A stretch of DNA of 33,362 nt from Lachnospiraceae bacterium. GTDB lineage: Bacteria; Bacillota; Clostridia; Lachnospirales; Lachnospiraceae. The stretch covers positions 1-33,362 of the forward strand of contig JAFWDI010000003.1 in assembly GCA_017513125.1 (NCBI GenBank). The letters run 5' to 3'. Below are positions 8,434 to 15,999 of the stretch, in pieces (position 1 is the first letter of the stretch; each line of letters starts with the position of its first letter). A model generated the notes under the pieces. The model was not told the origin of the DNA and made no database searches. It saw nothing but the letters and a program-made list of their open reading frames with translations. The translations under genes and the position numbers were made by a program.

Positions 8434-8474
8434 CGCGTCCGCCTCTACGTCCGCGGCGTGTTTTCACATAACAG

Positions 8475-8498
8475 AAGACCCGCGTTCTCACGCGGGTC
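8475..8498 (-). terminator. Intrinsic terminator of the tRNA operon
   Basis: A perfect 8-bp stem GACCCGCG / CGCGGGTC with a six-base loop, lying just beyond the tRNA-Cys 3' end on the minus strand. A moderate T-rich tail (TTCTGTTATG) follows. Confidence 0.8.
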
Positions 8499-8502
8499 GA
8501 AG

Positions 8503-8573
8503 AGGCGCAAGCCGGATTTGAACCGGCGATAGAGGTTTTGCAGACCTGTGCCTTACCACTTGGCTATTGCGCC
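8503..8573 (-). tRNA. tRNA-Cys (anticodon GCA)
   Basis: 71 nt. The reverse complement folds as a cloverleaf with acceptor stem GGCGCAA/TTGCGCC, a D arm AGCCAAGTGGTAAGGC, anticodon loop CTGCAAA with GCA at 34-36, and T arm GCCGGTTCAAATCCGGC. The discriminator is U, as usual for Cys. CCA is not encoded. Confidence 0.97.
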
Positions 8574-8602
8574 GAATTTTCAGGGGCGATGGTGCGTCCC
8601 GC

Positions 8603-8674
8603 TGACTCCACCGGGAATCGAACCCGGGTTACCGCCGTGAAAGGGCGATGTCTTAACCTCTTGACCATGGAGCC
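8603..8674 (-). tRNA. tRNA-Glu (anticodon UUC)
   Basis: 72 nt. The reverse complement has acceptor stem GGCTCCA/TGGAGTC with one G:U pair, D arm TGGTCAAGAGGTTAAGACA, anticodon loop CTTTCAC with TTC at 34-36, and T arm CCCGGGTTCGATTCCCGGG-like pairing. CCA is not encoded. It lies 29 nt upstream of tRNA-Cys and is co-transcribed with it. Confidence 0.97.
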
Positions 8675-8726
8675 TTACACGCTTTTCAGATCAGGAGACC
8701 CTCCTCCCACGTCTTAAGCGGATTAA

Positions 8727-8755
8727 ATCTTATCACATGCCATTCGGTTTGGCAA
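8727..8755 (-). promoter_or_regulatory. Sigma-A-type promoter of the tRNA-Glu/tRNA-Cys operon
   Basis: On the minus strand, -35 TTGCCA (8755-8750), a 17-nt spacer and -10 TAAGAT (8732-8727). The predicted start is about 45 nt upstream of tRNA-Glu. The -35 region also forms half of a small TGCCA/TGGCA hairpin just after the sugar transferase stop codon. Confidence 0.72.
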
Positions 8756-8763
8756 GAATATTT

Positions 8764-10182
8764 TCACGAAGCGCCTCTTTTGGTCAGGACCACGAGAACG
8801 GTCTTAAACAGGATCTTAATATCCAGCCCGATCGACCACTCGTCGATGTACTGCGTATCGAGCGCGACGACCTCGCGGAAGTCCTTGATATCGCTGCGGC
8901 CGCTGACCTGCCAGAGGCCGGTGATGCCGGGCTTGATCGCGAGCCGCTTCATGTAGTGGTACTCGTACTTTTCCCACTCGTCGACGGTCGGCGGACGCGT
9001 GCCCACGAGACTCATGTCGCCGAGGAAGACATTGACGAACTGCGGGAACTCGTCCAGACTCGTGCGGCGCATGAACTGGCCGAAGGGGAAGACCCGGGGG
9101 TCGTGCTCGATCTTAAACATCAGGCCGTCTTCCACTTCGTTCTGCTCCTGCAGCTGCGCCTTGCGCTCCTCCGCGTCGGGATACATCGAGCGGAACTTAT
9201 AAAGCATGAAGCGCTTTCCGTTCTTTCCGATGCGTTCCTGCGCGAAGATGACCGGGCCGGGCGACTGCTTTTTAATGATCGGCGCGACGAACAGGTAGAT
9301 GATGCCGCAGATGGCCATGCCGACGAGCGATCCGGCAATGTCGATCGCCCGCTTCGCAGCCAGCTGGCCCATCGGGACGATGCGCGCGCTGGTCGTCAGC
9401 ACGGTGTAGCCGCCGAAGCCCTCGACGCGCGTGTTCCGCTGTGCGCTCTCGCTCTGCCAGGACAGCGACATGTGCACGGACAGTCCCATTTCCTTCAGGT
9501 GGTCGGAGAAGAACGTGGCGAGCGACCGGTTATCCGGAAGATGGAGGAAGACCTCCTCGATCTCGGTGGAGCGGATGTACTCGAAAATGTCGTTTCGAAA
9601 AGCATTAACCGGGATGCCGCGGATCGCATCGCCGCGCATATCACGGTCGACGATCGCGACGGAATCGATGTTATAGCTGCCCTGGCGGCGCTCCTTCAGG
9701 CGGGTGAGGACGCCGCGGGCTTCCTCCTCGGTCGTGATGACGAGGATCTGGCGCCGGGCATGGCCGTTGTCCGGGCGCTTCAGGAGCTCCTTTTTCCGGA
9801 TCGTGCGTCCGAAGAAAATGAACACGGAAGCCAGGACCCAGGTGCAGATGTAGACGAAACGCGGATAGGCGTCGGCCAGTTTAAAGATGTAGAGGAAGAC
9901 CGTGAACAGGCCGATGATCACGGTCGTAAAGCTGAGTGTCGATATAAATTCGCCGGGAGTCTCGCGGCGCATGATGCCGGAGTAGTTATTGCTCAGGATC
10001 GCGAAGAGAAGGATCAGGACCAGGAGAATCAGGCCGGAACGCACGAATCGATCCGAATCCGCAGGGTGGAACGAGCGGAATCGAATCAGCACGGATATGA
10101 ACATGGCGACCTCAAACAGGACAAGATCAATGAAGATGAAATCCAGATGTTTCGTCCACCGGGTCCGATGATACTGATACAT
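8764..10182 (-). CDS. Polyprenyl-phosphate sugar-phosphate transferase (exopolysaccharide/capsule priming)
   Basis: 472 residues from the ATG at 10182, which has GAGGA six bases upstream; a TTG four codons earlier is less likely. Four hydrophobic helices fill residues 15-150. A Rossmann-like nucleotide-binding middle domain follows (QILVITTEEEARGVL). The C-terminal bacterial sugar transferase domain has a fifth membrane segment (RAIDIAGSLVGMAICGIIYLFVAP), the SPGPVIFAQERIGKNGKRFMLYKFRSM motif, the DEFPQFVNVFLGDMSLVGTRP active-site region and GITGLWQVSGRSD. This is the WbaP/EpsE-like family that loads the first sugar phosphate onto undecaprenyl phosphate in the membrane. No other polysaccharide genes are nearby, so it stands alone with its own promoter. 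It ends beside the tRNA promoter without a clear terminator. Confidence 0.94.
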   Translation of the reverse strand: MYQYHRTRWTKHLDFIFIDLVLFEVAMFISVLIRFRSFHPADSDRFVRSGLILLVLILLFAILSNNYSGIMRRETPGEFISTLSFTTVIIGLFTVFLYIFKLADAYPRFVYICTWVLASVFIFFGRTIRKKELLKRPDNGHARRQILVITTEEEARGVLTRLKERRQGSYNIDSVAIVDRDMRGDAIRGIPVNAFRNDIFEYIRSTEIEEVFLHLPDNRSLATFFSDHLKEMGLSVHMSLSWQSESAQRNTRVEGFGGYTVLTTSARIVPMGQLAAKRAIDIAGSLVGMAICGIIYLFVAPIIKKQSPGPVIFAQERIGKNGKRFMLYKFRSMYPDAEERKAQLQEQNEVEDGLMFKIEHDPRVFPFGQFMRRTSLDEFPQFVNVFLGDMSLVGTRPPTVDEWEKYEYHYMKRLAIKPGITGLWQVSGRSDIKDFREVVALDTQYIDEWSIGLDIKILFKTVLVVLTKRGAS

Positions 10183-10217
10183 GACGATCCTCAAACAGTC
10201 GTAGAGTAACTCATATC

Positions 10218-10245
10218 AGTATAGCTGTACTTTCAGAAATTTCAA
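10218..10245 (-). promoter_or_regulatory. Promoter of the sugar transferase gene
   Basis: Minus strand -35 TTGAAA (10245-10240), 16-nt spacer, -10 TATACT (10223-10218), about 35 nt before the ATG at 10182. It is divergent from the promoter at 10308-10335. Confidence 0.62.
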
Positions 10246-10307
10246 TGCAAAGACTTGTAAGCAAATATGAATGGATGCACCGGCGGCGGCGAAAGCGGAG
10301 AATCCTT

Positions 10308-10335
10308 TTGCGAAATATCCCGCGGAGGCTATAAT
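10308..10335 (+). promoter_or_regulatory. Promoter of the HtrA-like/yhaM/rlmD operon
   Basis: -35 TTGCGA (10308-10313), 16-nt spacer and a perfect -10 TATAAT (10330-10335). The expected transcription start coincides with the ATG at 10342, so the message may be leaderless. A GGAGG at 10324-10328 also precedes an out-of-frame 14-codon reading frame that starts at 10334. Confidence 0.55.
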
Positions 10336-10341
10336 GAGCGT

Positions 10342-11571
10342 ATGGATAACGGCGGGAAAAAACCGGATGATTTTCTGAGGGAGACGGTCACGAACCGCAG
10401 CGCGGCGAAGCGCCGGGTGCGGCGGGCCGTTCTTCTGGTGGTTTCGGCTGTGGCTTTCGGACTGATCGCCTGCGTGGCCTTCGTGCTGGCGCGGCCGGCT
10501 CTGGAGTCCCGGATCGGCCGGCAGGATCCGGAGATCGTCGAGACGATCTCGCTGCCCCCCGAGACCGAGGCGGAGACCGAAGGACCCGGCGGGACCGAGA
10601 CGGAGCCCGAAGAGGGTGCGGAGCCGGATGACGGCGAGACGGAGGTCTTCGTGCCCGAACCGACTCCCCAGGAGCGGATCGCTTCGGCGAACAGGGTCAT
10701 TGCCCGGATCCGCGCCGACGGCACGGAAGGCACGGAAGGGTTTGCGGCCGGGGAGACCGAGACCGCGGGCATCCTGTTTTCGGCGACTACGAGCACCGGT
10801 TTCTTCCTCGCGGACTACAGCGCGATGGAGGGCTGCACGAGCTTCGTGGTCACGCTGCGGAGCGGGACCGAGACGCCCGGCACGCTGCGCGGGGCGGACC
10901 CGATCACCGGGCTGGCCGTGATAGGCGTGGATCTGGAAGTGCTCGAGCATGCGGGGCTTACCGCGGTCATTCCTGAGACCGCCGGATCGGGGACATTGCT
11001 CCCGGGCGAGCCTGTGACCGCGGCCGGTGCGCCTTACGGGCCGGTATATTCGGGCGGCTGCGGGCAGATCGTGTATAATGAGCTGAACATCCCGGCGGAG
11101 GATGGGCCGCTCGAGATCCTTCATACGGATCTGTCGCTTTCCGACAGCGGTTTCCTGCTGAATGAGGACGGAGACATCGTCGGATTCAGCACACAGACGC
11201 TGCAGCAGAGCGGAGAAGGATATTTTTACGGGCTGTCCGCACTGAGACCGTACATCGAGCGCGCTGCGAACGGACGGCAGATCGCGAGGCTGGGCGTGTA
11301 TGTGCTCCCGTCGGAAATGCTGGAGGAAGAGGACGTCCCCCACGGTGCGATCGTGGACAGCGTGGTGCTGGGAAGCCCCGCCTATGAGAGCGGGATCCAG
11401 GCGGGCGACGTGATCTCGGAAGTGGGCGGGCACACCGTGTTCGACGCGGAGTCGCTGCGGCTGGCATTGTTCTCGCTGACTCCGGAGACGGAGACTGAAG
11501 TGACCGTGTACCGGCAGGGGCGCGACGGCTACACCGAACAGCAGCTGACCGTGATGACGGGCGTGCGCTGA
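10342..11571 (+). CDS. HtrA/DegP-like membrane-anchored protein with PDZ domain, probably proteolytically inactive
   Basis: 409 residues from ATG 10342. A longer frame from 10267 has no ribosome binding site and would contain the promoter. A basic N terminus and one membrane helix (about 29-50) are followed by a Glu/Thr/Pro-rich stalk (60-110), a trypsin-like S1C fold (115-305) and a PDZ domain (about 315-405) with GSPAYESGIQAGDVI. Where active HtrA proteins have the His (N-x-H-V-V-x-G) this one has DYSAMEG (Ser at 160). Where they have the Asp (D-x-x-T-D-L-A-V) it has DPITGLAV (Gly at 190). The Ser region is SDSGFLLN instead of GNSGGPLLN, keeping Ser 269 but losing the oxyanion-hole Gly. It is likely a pseudoprotease acting outside the membrane as a binding or sensing protein. 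First gene of an operon with yhaM (37 nt) and rlmD. Confidence 0.82.
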   Translation: MDNGGKKPDDFLRETVTNRSAAKRRVRRAVLLVVSAVAFGLIACVAFVLARPALESRIGRQDPEIVETISLPPETEAETEGPGGTETEPEEGAEPDDGETEVFVPEPTPQERIASANRVIARIRADGTEGTEGFAAGETETAGILFSATTSTGFFLADYSAMEGCTSFVVTLRSGTETPGTLRGADPITGLAVIGVDLEVLEHAGLTAVIPETAGSGTLLPGEPVTAAGAPYGPVYSGGCGQIVYNELNIPAEDGPLEILHTDLSLSDSGFLLNEDGDIVGFSTQTLQQSGEGYFYGLSALRPYIERAANGRQIARLGVYVLPSEMLEEEDVPHGAIVDSVVLGSPAYESGIQAGDVISEVGGHTVFDAESLRLALFSLTPETETEVTVYRQGRDGYTEQQLTVMTGVR

Positions 11572-11608
11572 GGGCGGAGACACCGCCTTAGAAGGGAAAA
11601 GACATCAT

Positions 11609-12544
11609 ATGAAACTGATCAGTACGCTGCAGGACGGAGACTGGGTCCGCAGCATTTATCTCTGCAGACAGAAGATGGAAGCGAAGACGAAGGTCGGGAA
11701 GGACTATTATTCCCTGACCCTTCAGGACCGCTCCGGCAGCATCATCGCGAAGGTCTGGGACCTTTCGAGCGGCATCGAGGAGTTCGAGGTGAACGACTTC
11801 GTGGCGATCGAGGGCGAGGTCAAAACGTTCCAGGGGCACCCGCAGCTGAATATCCGCAGGCTGCGCGTGGCGGGCCCGGGCGAGTACGACCCCGAGGATT
11901 TCCTGCCGCAGTCGCAGTACGACATCGGAGGGATGTTCGATCAGCTGAAGAAGTTCATCGAGAGCATCGGAAACGAGAAGATGCGCGCGCTGTGCGAATC
12001 GTTCTTCATCGAGGACGAGGCGTTCGCGGCGGAGTTTAAGCGCCATTCGGCGGCGAAGTCCGTGCACCACGGTTTCGTGGGCGGGCTTCTCGAGCACACG
12101 CTCTCGGTGCTGAAGCTCTGCGAGTTCTTCACGCGGCGCTACGCGTTCCTGGACCGCGACCTGCTGATTACTGCGGCGATGCTGCACGATATCGGGAAGA
12201 CGCGCGAGCTCTCGGACTTCCCGGCGAATGACTATACCGACGAAGGGCAGCTTCTCGGGCATATCGTGATGGGCGATCATATGGTGGCGGAGCATATCGC
12301 GAAGATCGAGGGCTTCCCGAAGACGAAGGCGGCGGAGCTGCGCCACTGCATCCTCGCACATCACGGCGAGTTCGAGTTCGGCTCGCCGAAGAAGCCTGCG
12401 CTGGCGGAGGCGCTCGCACTGCACTACGCGGACAATATCGACGCGAAGCTCGAAACGTTTAAGGAACAGCTGGAAAATGCCGAGCCGGGAGTCTGGCAGG
12501 GCTTTAACCGGCTGCTGGATTCGAATATCCGGAAGACGACGTAA
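11609..12544 (+). CDS. yhaM: 3'-5' exoribonuclease YhaM (OB fold plus HD domain)
   Basis: 311 residues, close to the 314 of Bacillus subtilis YhaM. The N-terminal OB-fold (1-95) shows GKDYYSLTLQDRSGSIIAKVWD. The HD phosphohydrolase-type domain carries SVHHGFVGGLLEHTLSVLKLC, the HD pair at H193/D194 in MLHDIGKT, GHIVMGDHMV, and LAHHGEFEFGSPKKP, which together supply the metal ligands. The enzyme trims RNA and single-stranded DNA from the 3' end in the cytoplasm. The start follows a GAAGGG-type site at 11592. It lies between the HtrA-like gene and rlmD with short gaps (37 and 17 nt), so it is co-transcribed with them. Confidence 0.96.
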   Translation: MKLISTLQDGDWVRSIYLCRQKMEAKTKVGKDYYSLTLQDRSGSIIAKVWDLSSGIEEFEVNDFVAIEGEVKTFQGHPQLNIRRLRVAGPGEYDPEDFLPQSQYDIGGMFDQLKKFIESIGNEKMRALCESFFIEDEAFAAEFKRHSAAKSVHHGFVGGLLEHTLSVLKLCEFFTRRYAFLDRDLLITAAMLHDIGKTRELSDFPANDYTDEGQLLGHIVMGDHMVAEHIAKIEGFPKTKAAELRHCILAHHGEFEFGSPKKPALAEALALHYADNIDAKLETFKEQLENAEPGVWQGFNRLLDSNIRKTT

Positions 12545-12561
12545 GCCGCGGAACGAGGTAT

Positions 12562-14043
12562 ATGAAGAAGAACGACAGATTTCACATCGTGATCGAAGAT
12601 CTGGGCGAAAACGGAGAGGGTATCGGCCGTGCGGACGGCTATACCCTCTTTGTGAAAGGCGCGCTGATCGGGGACGAGATCGAGGGCGTCTGCACGAAGG
12701 CGCAGAAGAGCTACGGTTTCGGCCGGCTGCTGCGCGTGGTGAAGCCCGGGCCGGACCGCGTCGAAGCGCGCTGCCCGGTGGCGGGGCCGTGCGGGGGCTG
12801 CCAGCTGCAGTGCATGGACTACGCGGCGCAGCTCGCGTTTAAGGAGCGGAAGGTCCGCGAGCACCTCGTGCGCATCGGAGGAATGAGTCCGGAGGAGGCC
12901 GACGCGGTGATGGAGCCGATCGTCGGGGCGGAGGATCCCTGGCGCTACCGGAATAAGGCGCAGGTGCCGTTCGCGCGGAAGGACGGGCGCACCGTGTACG
13001 GTTTTTACGCGGGCCGCACGCACAGCGTCATCGAGCGGGACGACTGCCTGATCGAGCAGGAGGGCGACGCGGAGATCCTGCGGGCGGTGCGGGACTTCTG
13101 TGACGAGGCCGGCGTCGCAGCCTACGACGAGGAGCGCCACGAGGGCCTGCTGCGGCATGTGCTGATCAGGTCGTCGCGCAGCGGGGAGCGGCTCGTGTGC
13201 CTGGTGGTCAATGCCGGCACGCGGAAAGCGGCCGAACGCGGCTTCCGGCATCGGCTGGCGGAACTGGTCGGGCGGCTGACCGGGGAGCCGCGGACAGAAG
13301 AGGCGGATGCCGCCGGCTGCGGAGCGGGCGCGCTGTGCACGACCGTGACATTGAACCTGAACCCGAACCGGACGAACGTGATCCTCGGCGATGAGACCGT
13401 GGTCCTCGCCGGGAGCGGCTATATCACCGAGCGGTTGGACGCGGGGGATCGCGCGCTGGAGTATCGCATCTCCACCCGGTCGTTCTTCCAGGTGAACCCC
13501 GCGCAGACCGAGAAGCTGTACGGGACCGCGATGGAGTTCGCGGGACTGACCGGGCGGGAGACCGTCTGGGATCTGTACTGCGGGACGGGGAGCATCTCCC
13601 TGTTCGCGGCGCTGCGAGCCGGGCAGGTGCACGGGGCCGAGATCATCGAGGACGCGGTCCGGGACGCGCGGGAGAACGCACGGATGAACGGCGTCGAAAA
13701 CGCGGACTTCGTCTGCGGCCGGGCCGAGGACATCCTGCCCGCGGAAGCCGCGAAGGGCTGGCGGGCGGACGTGATCATCGTGGACCCGCCGCGGAAGGGC
13801 TGCGCGCCGGAGCTGCTGGACGCGGCCTGCGTCATGCGGCCGGAGCGGATCGTGTATGTGTCATGTAATTCCGCGACGCTGGCCCGTGACATTGCCCTGC
13901 TGCGCGAAAAGGGCTATGTGCCGCGGCGCGTGCGCCCGGTCGACATGTTCCCGATGACGGTGGGGGTGGAGACGGTTGTCTTGCTTTCCAAGGGAAACAT
14001 ATCGAGTGAAAAGATTCGCGAGGAATTTACTTCTTCTCATTAA
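12562..14043 (+). CDS. rlmD: 23S rRNA (uracil-5-)-methyltransferase, RlmD/RlmCD family
   Basis: 493 residues, usual for the TrmA/RumA family. The N-terminal TRAM domain (EDLGENGEGIGRADGYTLFVKGALIGDEIE) binds RNA. The Fe-S cluster ligands are C71, C77 and C80 in CPVAGPCGGCQ, plus C162 in ERDDCL. The SAM domain has FFQVNP, WDLYCGTGSISL, VDPPRKGC and the catalytic Cys in YVSCNS (C435). It methylates C5 of uridines in 23S rRNA. In Bacillota one such enzyme often handles two positions (RlmCD); which of these applies here cannot be told from the sequence. An insert of about 15 residues rich in Ala/Gly/Glu lies near residue 250. It is the third gene of its operon. A 16-nt direct repeat starts on the base after its stop codon. 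Confidence 0.95.
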   Translation: MKKNDRFHIVIEDLGENGEGIGRADGYTLFVKGALIGDEIEGVCTKAQKSYGFGRLLRVVKPGPDRVEARCPVAGPCGGCQLQCMDYAAQLAFKERKVREHLVRIGGMSPEEADAVMEPIVGAEDPWRYRNKAQVPFARKDGRTVYGFYAGRTHSVIERDDCLIEQEGDAEILRAVRDFCDEAGVAAYDEERHEGLLRHVLIRSSRSGERLVCLVVNAGTRKAAERGFRHRLAELVGRLTGEPRTEEADAAGCGAGALCTTVTLNLNPNRTNVILGDETVVLAGSGYITERLDAGDRALEYRISTRSFFQVNPAQTEKLYGTAMEFAGLTGRETVWDLYCGTGSISLFAALRAGQVHGAEIIEDAVRDARENARMNGVENADFVCGRAEDILPAEAAKGWRADVIIVDPPRKGCAPELLDAACVMRPERIVYVSCNSATLARDIALLREKGYVPRRVRPVDMFPMTVGVETVVLLSKGNISSEKIREEFTSSH

Positions 14044-14701
14044 CTTGAATGATAGTCCGAGTTTGGAGCAGCGTTCAACAGGCGGACCCCGTTTTCGAAG
14101 AAAGGAAATAAACGGATGAGTATGATGTGTAAATTATCCGGCCACAAATGGAACGGCTGTATCTGTTCCCGCTGCGGCGAAAAGCGGGATGAGGGGCACG
14201 CGTGGGACGGCTGTACCTGCAATGTATGTGGGAAGACCCGGGATGCAGAGCATCGTTTCGAACTGGTCCCGAAAGGCCATTTGGAGTGGGACAGGCAGCG
14301 CGAGCGTCACATCCTGCAGCCGAAACATATATTCCGCTGCGCGCGGTGCGGAAAAGAGCGCTTTGAGGAGCACGAATGGACCGGCGAGGCCTGTCAGACA
14401 GTCTGCAGGGTCTGCGGAGGAAAGGCCATCATGTTTGGCTCGTACACACGAGAAAAGATGGGCATTTCCCACCGCTGGTCCGGGAATACCTGCAAGGATC
14501 ATTGCGAGATCTGCGGAGAACCGTATCCCGCGAAACATGTTTACGAGCGGATCCGCAGCGAGGAAGAGCACGGGAGCGGAAAGTCCTACCGGACGCATAC
14601 GCTGTACCGCTGTTCGATCTGCGGCCACGAATACTGGGACAGTTATGAGCATGACAACTAGGAATATTGCCCGCTTCGGGCTGATCTTGAATGATAGTCC
14701 G
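14044..14701. repeat. Direct repeat pair flanking the Cys-rich gene
   Basis: CTTGAATGATAGTCCG occurs at 14044-14059 and 14686-14701, exactly 642 nt apart. Weaker similarity continues about 10 nt further (TTTGGAGC against TTTGAAGC). The first copy begins immediately after the rlmD stop, and the second lies about 33 nt before the GNAT start. The layout is what an insertion or segmental duplication between two copies would leave. Confidence 0.8.
14116..14661 (+). CDS. Cys/His-rich zinc-ribbon-like small protein
   Basis: 181 residues without a known enzyme domain. The N terminus has two copies of a unit C-x-C-x2-C-G-x2-R-D-x2-H-x-W (GCICSRCGEKRDEGHAW, GCTCNVCGKTRDAEHRF). Further CxxC pairs follow: FRCARCGKE, CRVCGG, CEICGEP and YRCSICGHEYW, each with a nearby His. 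This spacing suggests four to six zinc knuckles. Similar GC-x-C-x2-CGKTRD-x2-H-x-W repeats occur in proteins of Clostridia whose role is not known to me. No signal peptide or membrane helix is visible. The ribosome binding site is an AAAGGA about 10 nt before the ATG. The gene sits between direct repeats and its flanks share no function with it. Confidence 0.8.
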   Translation: MSMMCKLSGHKWNGCICSRCGEKRDEGHAWDGCTCNVCGKTRDAEHRFELVPKGHLEWDRQRERHILQPKHIFRCARCGKERFEEHEWTGEACQTVCRVCGGKAIMFGSYTREKMGISHRWSGNTCKDHCEICGEPYPAKHVYERIRSEEEHGSGKSYRTHTLYRCSICGHEYWDSYEHDN

Positions 14702-14733
14702 GATTTGAAGCTGAGTAAAGAGAGGCTTTTGCC

Positions 14734-15282
14734 ATGATTCTGGAAACCGAACGCCTGATCCTCCGTCCGTGGGAAGAGACGGACGCGGAAGACCTGTATG
14801 AATACGCGAAAGACACCCGGGTCGGCCCGGTATGCGGGTGGATGCCGCACACCGACACGGAGAACAGCCGGGAGATCATCCGGGACGTCCTGTCCGGCCC
14901 CGGGAACTTCGCCGTCTGCCCGAAAGAGACCGGCCGCCCTGCGGGCAGCATCGGCCTGATGGTCGGCGCCGCGAGCAACATCGGCCTGCCCGACACCGAG
15001 GGCGAGATCGGCTACTGGATCGCCGTGCCGTTCTGGGGGCAGGGACTGATGCCCGAGGCGGCTGCGGCGGTGATTCGCCATGCGTTCGAGGACGTGGGCC
15101 TGGAGAAGCTCTGGGCCGGGTATTTCGACGGCAATGACCGGTCGCGCCGCGTCCTGGAAAAATGCGGCTTCGTCTATCAGCACACGAACGAGGACGTCTA
15201 CTGGGCGAGGCTGGACCGGAACGTCACGGAACACATCCTGCGGCTGACGAGAGAAGCGTTTCTGGAGCAGTATCGTCCTTAA
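14734..15282 (+). CDS. GNAT acetyltransferase, RimJ/RimL-like
   Basis: 182 residues. It opens with the classic MILETERLILRPWEETDAEDLYEYA of RimJ/RimL-type N-acetyltransferases. GEIGYWIAVPFWGQGLMPEAAAAVIRHAF contains the acetyl-CoA loop, and AGYFDGNDRSRRVLEKCGFVYQHTNED gives the conserved Asn/Ser and GF motif. The family acetylates alpha-amino groups of ribosomal proteins, or small amines; the actual acceptor is unknown. An AGAGAGG nine bases upstream supports the start. A hairpin terminator at 15304-15344 is shared with the convergent hsp20 gene. Confidence 0.9.
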   Translation: MILETERLILRPWEETDAEDLYEYAKDTRVGPVCGWMPHTDTENSREIIRDVLSGPGNFAVCPKETGRPAGSIGLMVGAASNIGLPDTEGEIGYWIAVPFWGQGLMPEAAAAVIRHAFEDVGLEKLWAGYFDGNDRSRRVLEKCGFVYQHTNEDVYWARLDRNVTEHILRLTREAFLEQYRP

Positions 15283-15303
15283 AAGAATCCTTTTTTCTGA
15301 CAC

Positions 15304-15344
15304 AAAAAACGGCTGCCGCGCGATCACGCGCGACAGCCGCTTTT
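15304..15344. terminator. Bidirectional terminator between the GNAT gene and hsp20
   Basis: The hairpin GGCTGcCGCGCG-ATCA-CGCGCGaCAGCC has one mismatch. An A6 run lies on its left and TTTT on its right, so it can end transcription in both directions. Confidence 0.85.
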
Positions 15345-15422
15345 GACTAGGAAGAAACGAGAGGGGACGGAAGTCCCCGGGCCGGATCAGTCCGGCACAG
15401 GCGCCTTCCGGCGCCGCCGGCA

Positions 15423-15872
15423 TTACCCGGCGATCTGGATCAGATGCTTCTCAGGAAGCTTTTGGGCCTCCTTCTTCGGGACAGTCAGCGTCAGCACGCC
15501 GTTCTCGTACTTCGCGGTGATGTCCTCCTCGGTCAGCGCCTCGCCGACGTAGAAGCTTCTCTGCATGGTTCCGGCCCAGCGCTCCTGGCGGATGAGCTTG
15601 CCTTCCGGCGTCTTCTGATCCTCATCCAGGCCCTTCGCGGCGCTGATGGTCAGGTAGCCGTTCTCCAGGCCCACGGTGATCTCATCCTTCTTAAATCCGG
15701 GCAGATCCACATCCACTTCGTAGTGGTCTTCGTGTTCGTGAACATCCGTCTTCATCTCATGCGAAGCGTGCTTTCCGTACAGCTTCCGGTCAATGTCGCG
15801 GAACTCCTTCAGCGAAGGAAGATCGAACCAATCATCAAATAAACTCTCTCCAAAAATACTCGGTACCAACAT
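15423..15872 (-). CDS. hsp20: Small heat-shock protein, Hsp20/alpha-crystallin family
   Basis: 149 residues from the ATG at 15872, chosen because AGGAGG lies eight bases upstream; two GTG codons just before it are less likely. A short aromatic N-terminal arm (SIFGESLFDDWFD) precedes the alpha-crystallin domain, with YEVDVDLPGFKKDEITVGLENGYLTISA, RSFYVGEALTEEDITAKYENGVLTLTVPKK and a C-terminal I-x-I-type tail (HLIQIAG). Such proteins are ATP-independent holdases that form oligomers and keep unfolding proteins soluble in the cytoplasm. A strong promoter overlapped by a CIRCE element lies about 95 nt upstream, so HrcA repression is expected. Confidence 0.96.
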   Translation of the reverse strand: MLVPSIFGESLFDDWFDLPSLKEFRDIDRKLYGKHASHEMKTDVHEHEDHYEVDVDLPGFKKDEITVGLENGYLTISAAKGLDEDQKTPEGKLIRQERWAGTMQRSFYVGEALTEEDITAKYENGVLTLTVPKKEAQKLPEKHLIQIAG

Positions 15873-15971
15873 CACTAACACCTCCTTACAACTGTCATTC
15901 TCGTATGTCGTTACGCGAGCTCGGGAGCGGAGGTCCTTTATCTGAGATCCCTGTTCCTTTGTTCAACTCTT

Positions 15972-15999
15972 ATTATATGCAGGTTGTTAGCAATGTCAA
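15972..15999 (-). promoter_or_regulatory. Strong sigma-A promoter of hsp20
   Basis: Minus strand -35 TTGACA (15999-15994), 16-nt spacer, -10 TATAAT (15977-15972), both perfect consensus. The predicted leader is about 95 nt. Confidence 0.85.

Noticed and set aside
8737..10209. A 490-codon plus-strand frame opposite the sugar transferase
   Set aside because: It covers the transferase gene exactly, runs through the promoter, and its product is Asp/Arg/His-rich without motifs. Antisense artefact of high GC.
10216..11583. A 455-codon minus-strand frame opposite the HtrA-like gene
   Set aside because: Arg/His/Pro-rich and motif-free, and it overlaps the divergent promoters.
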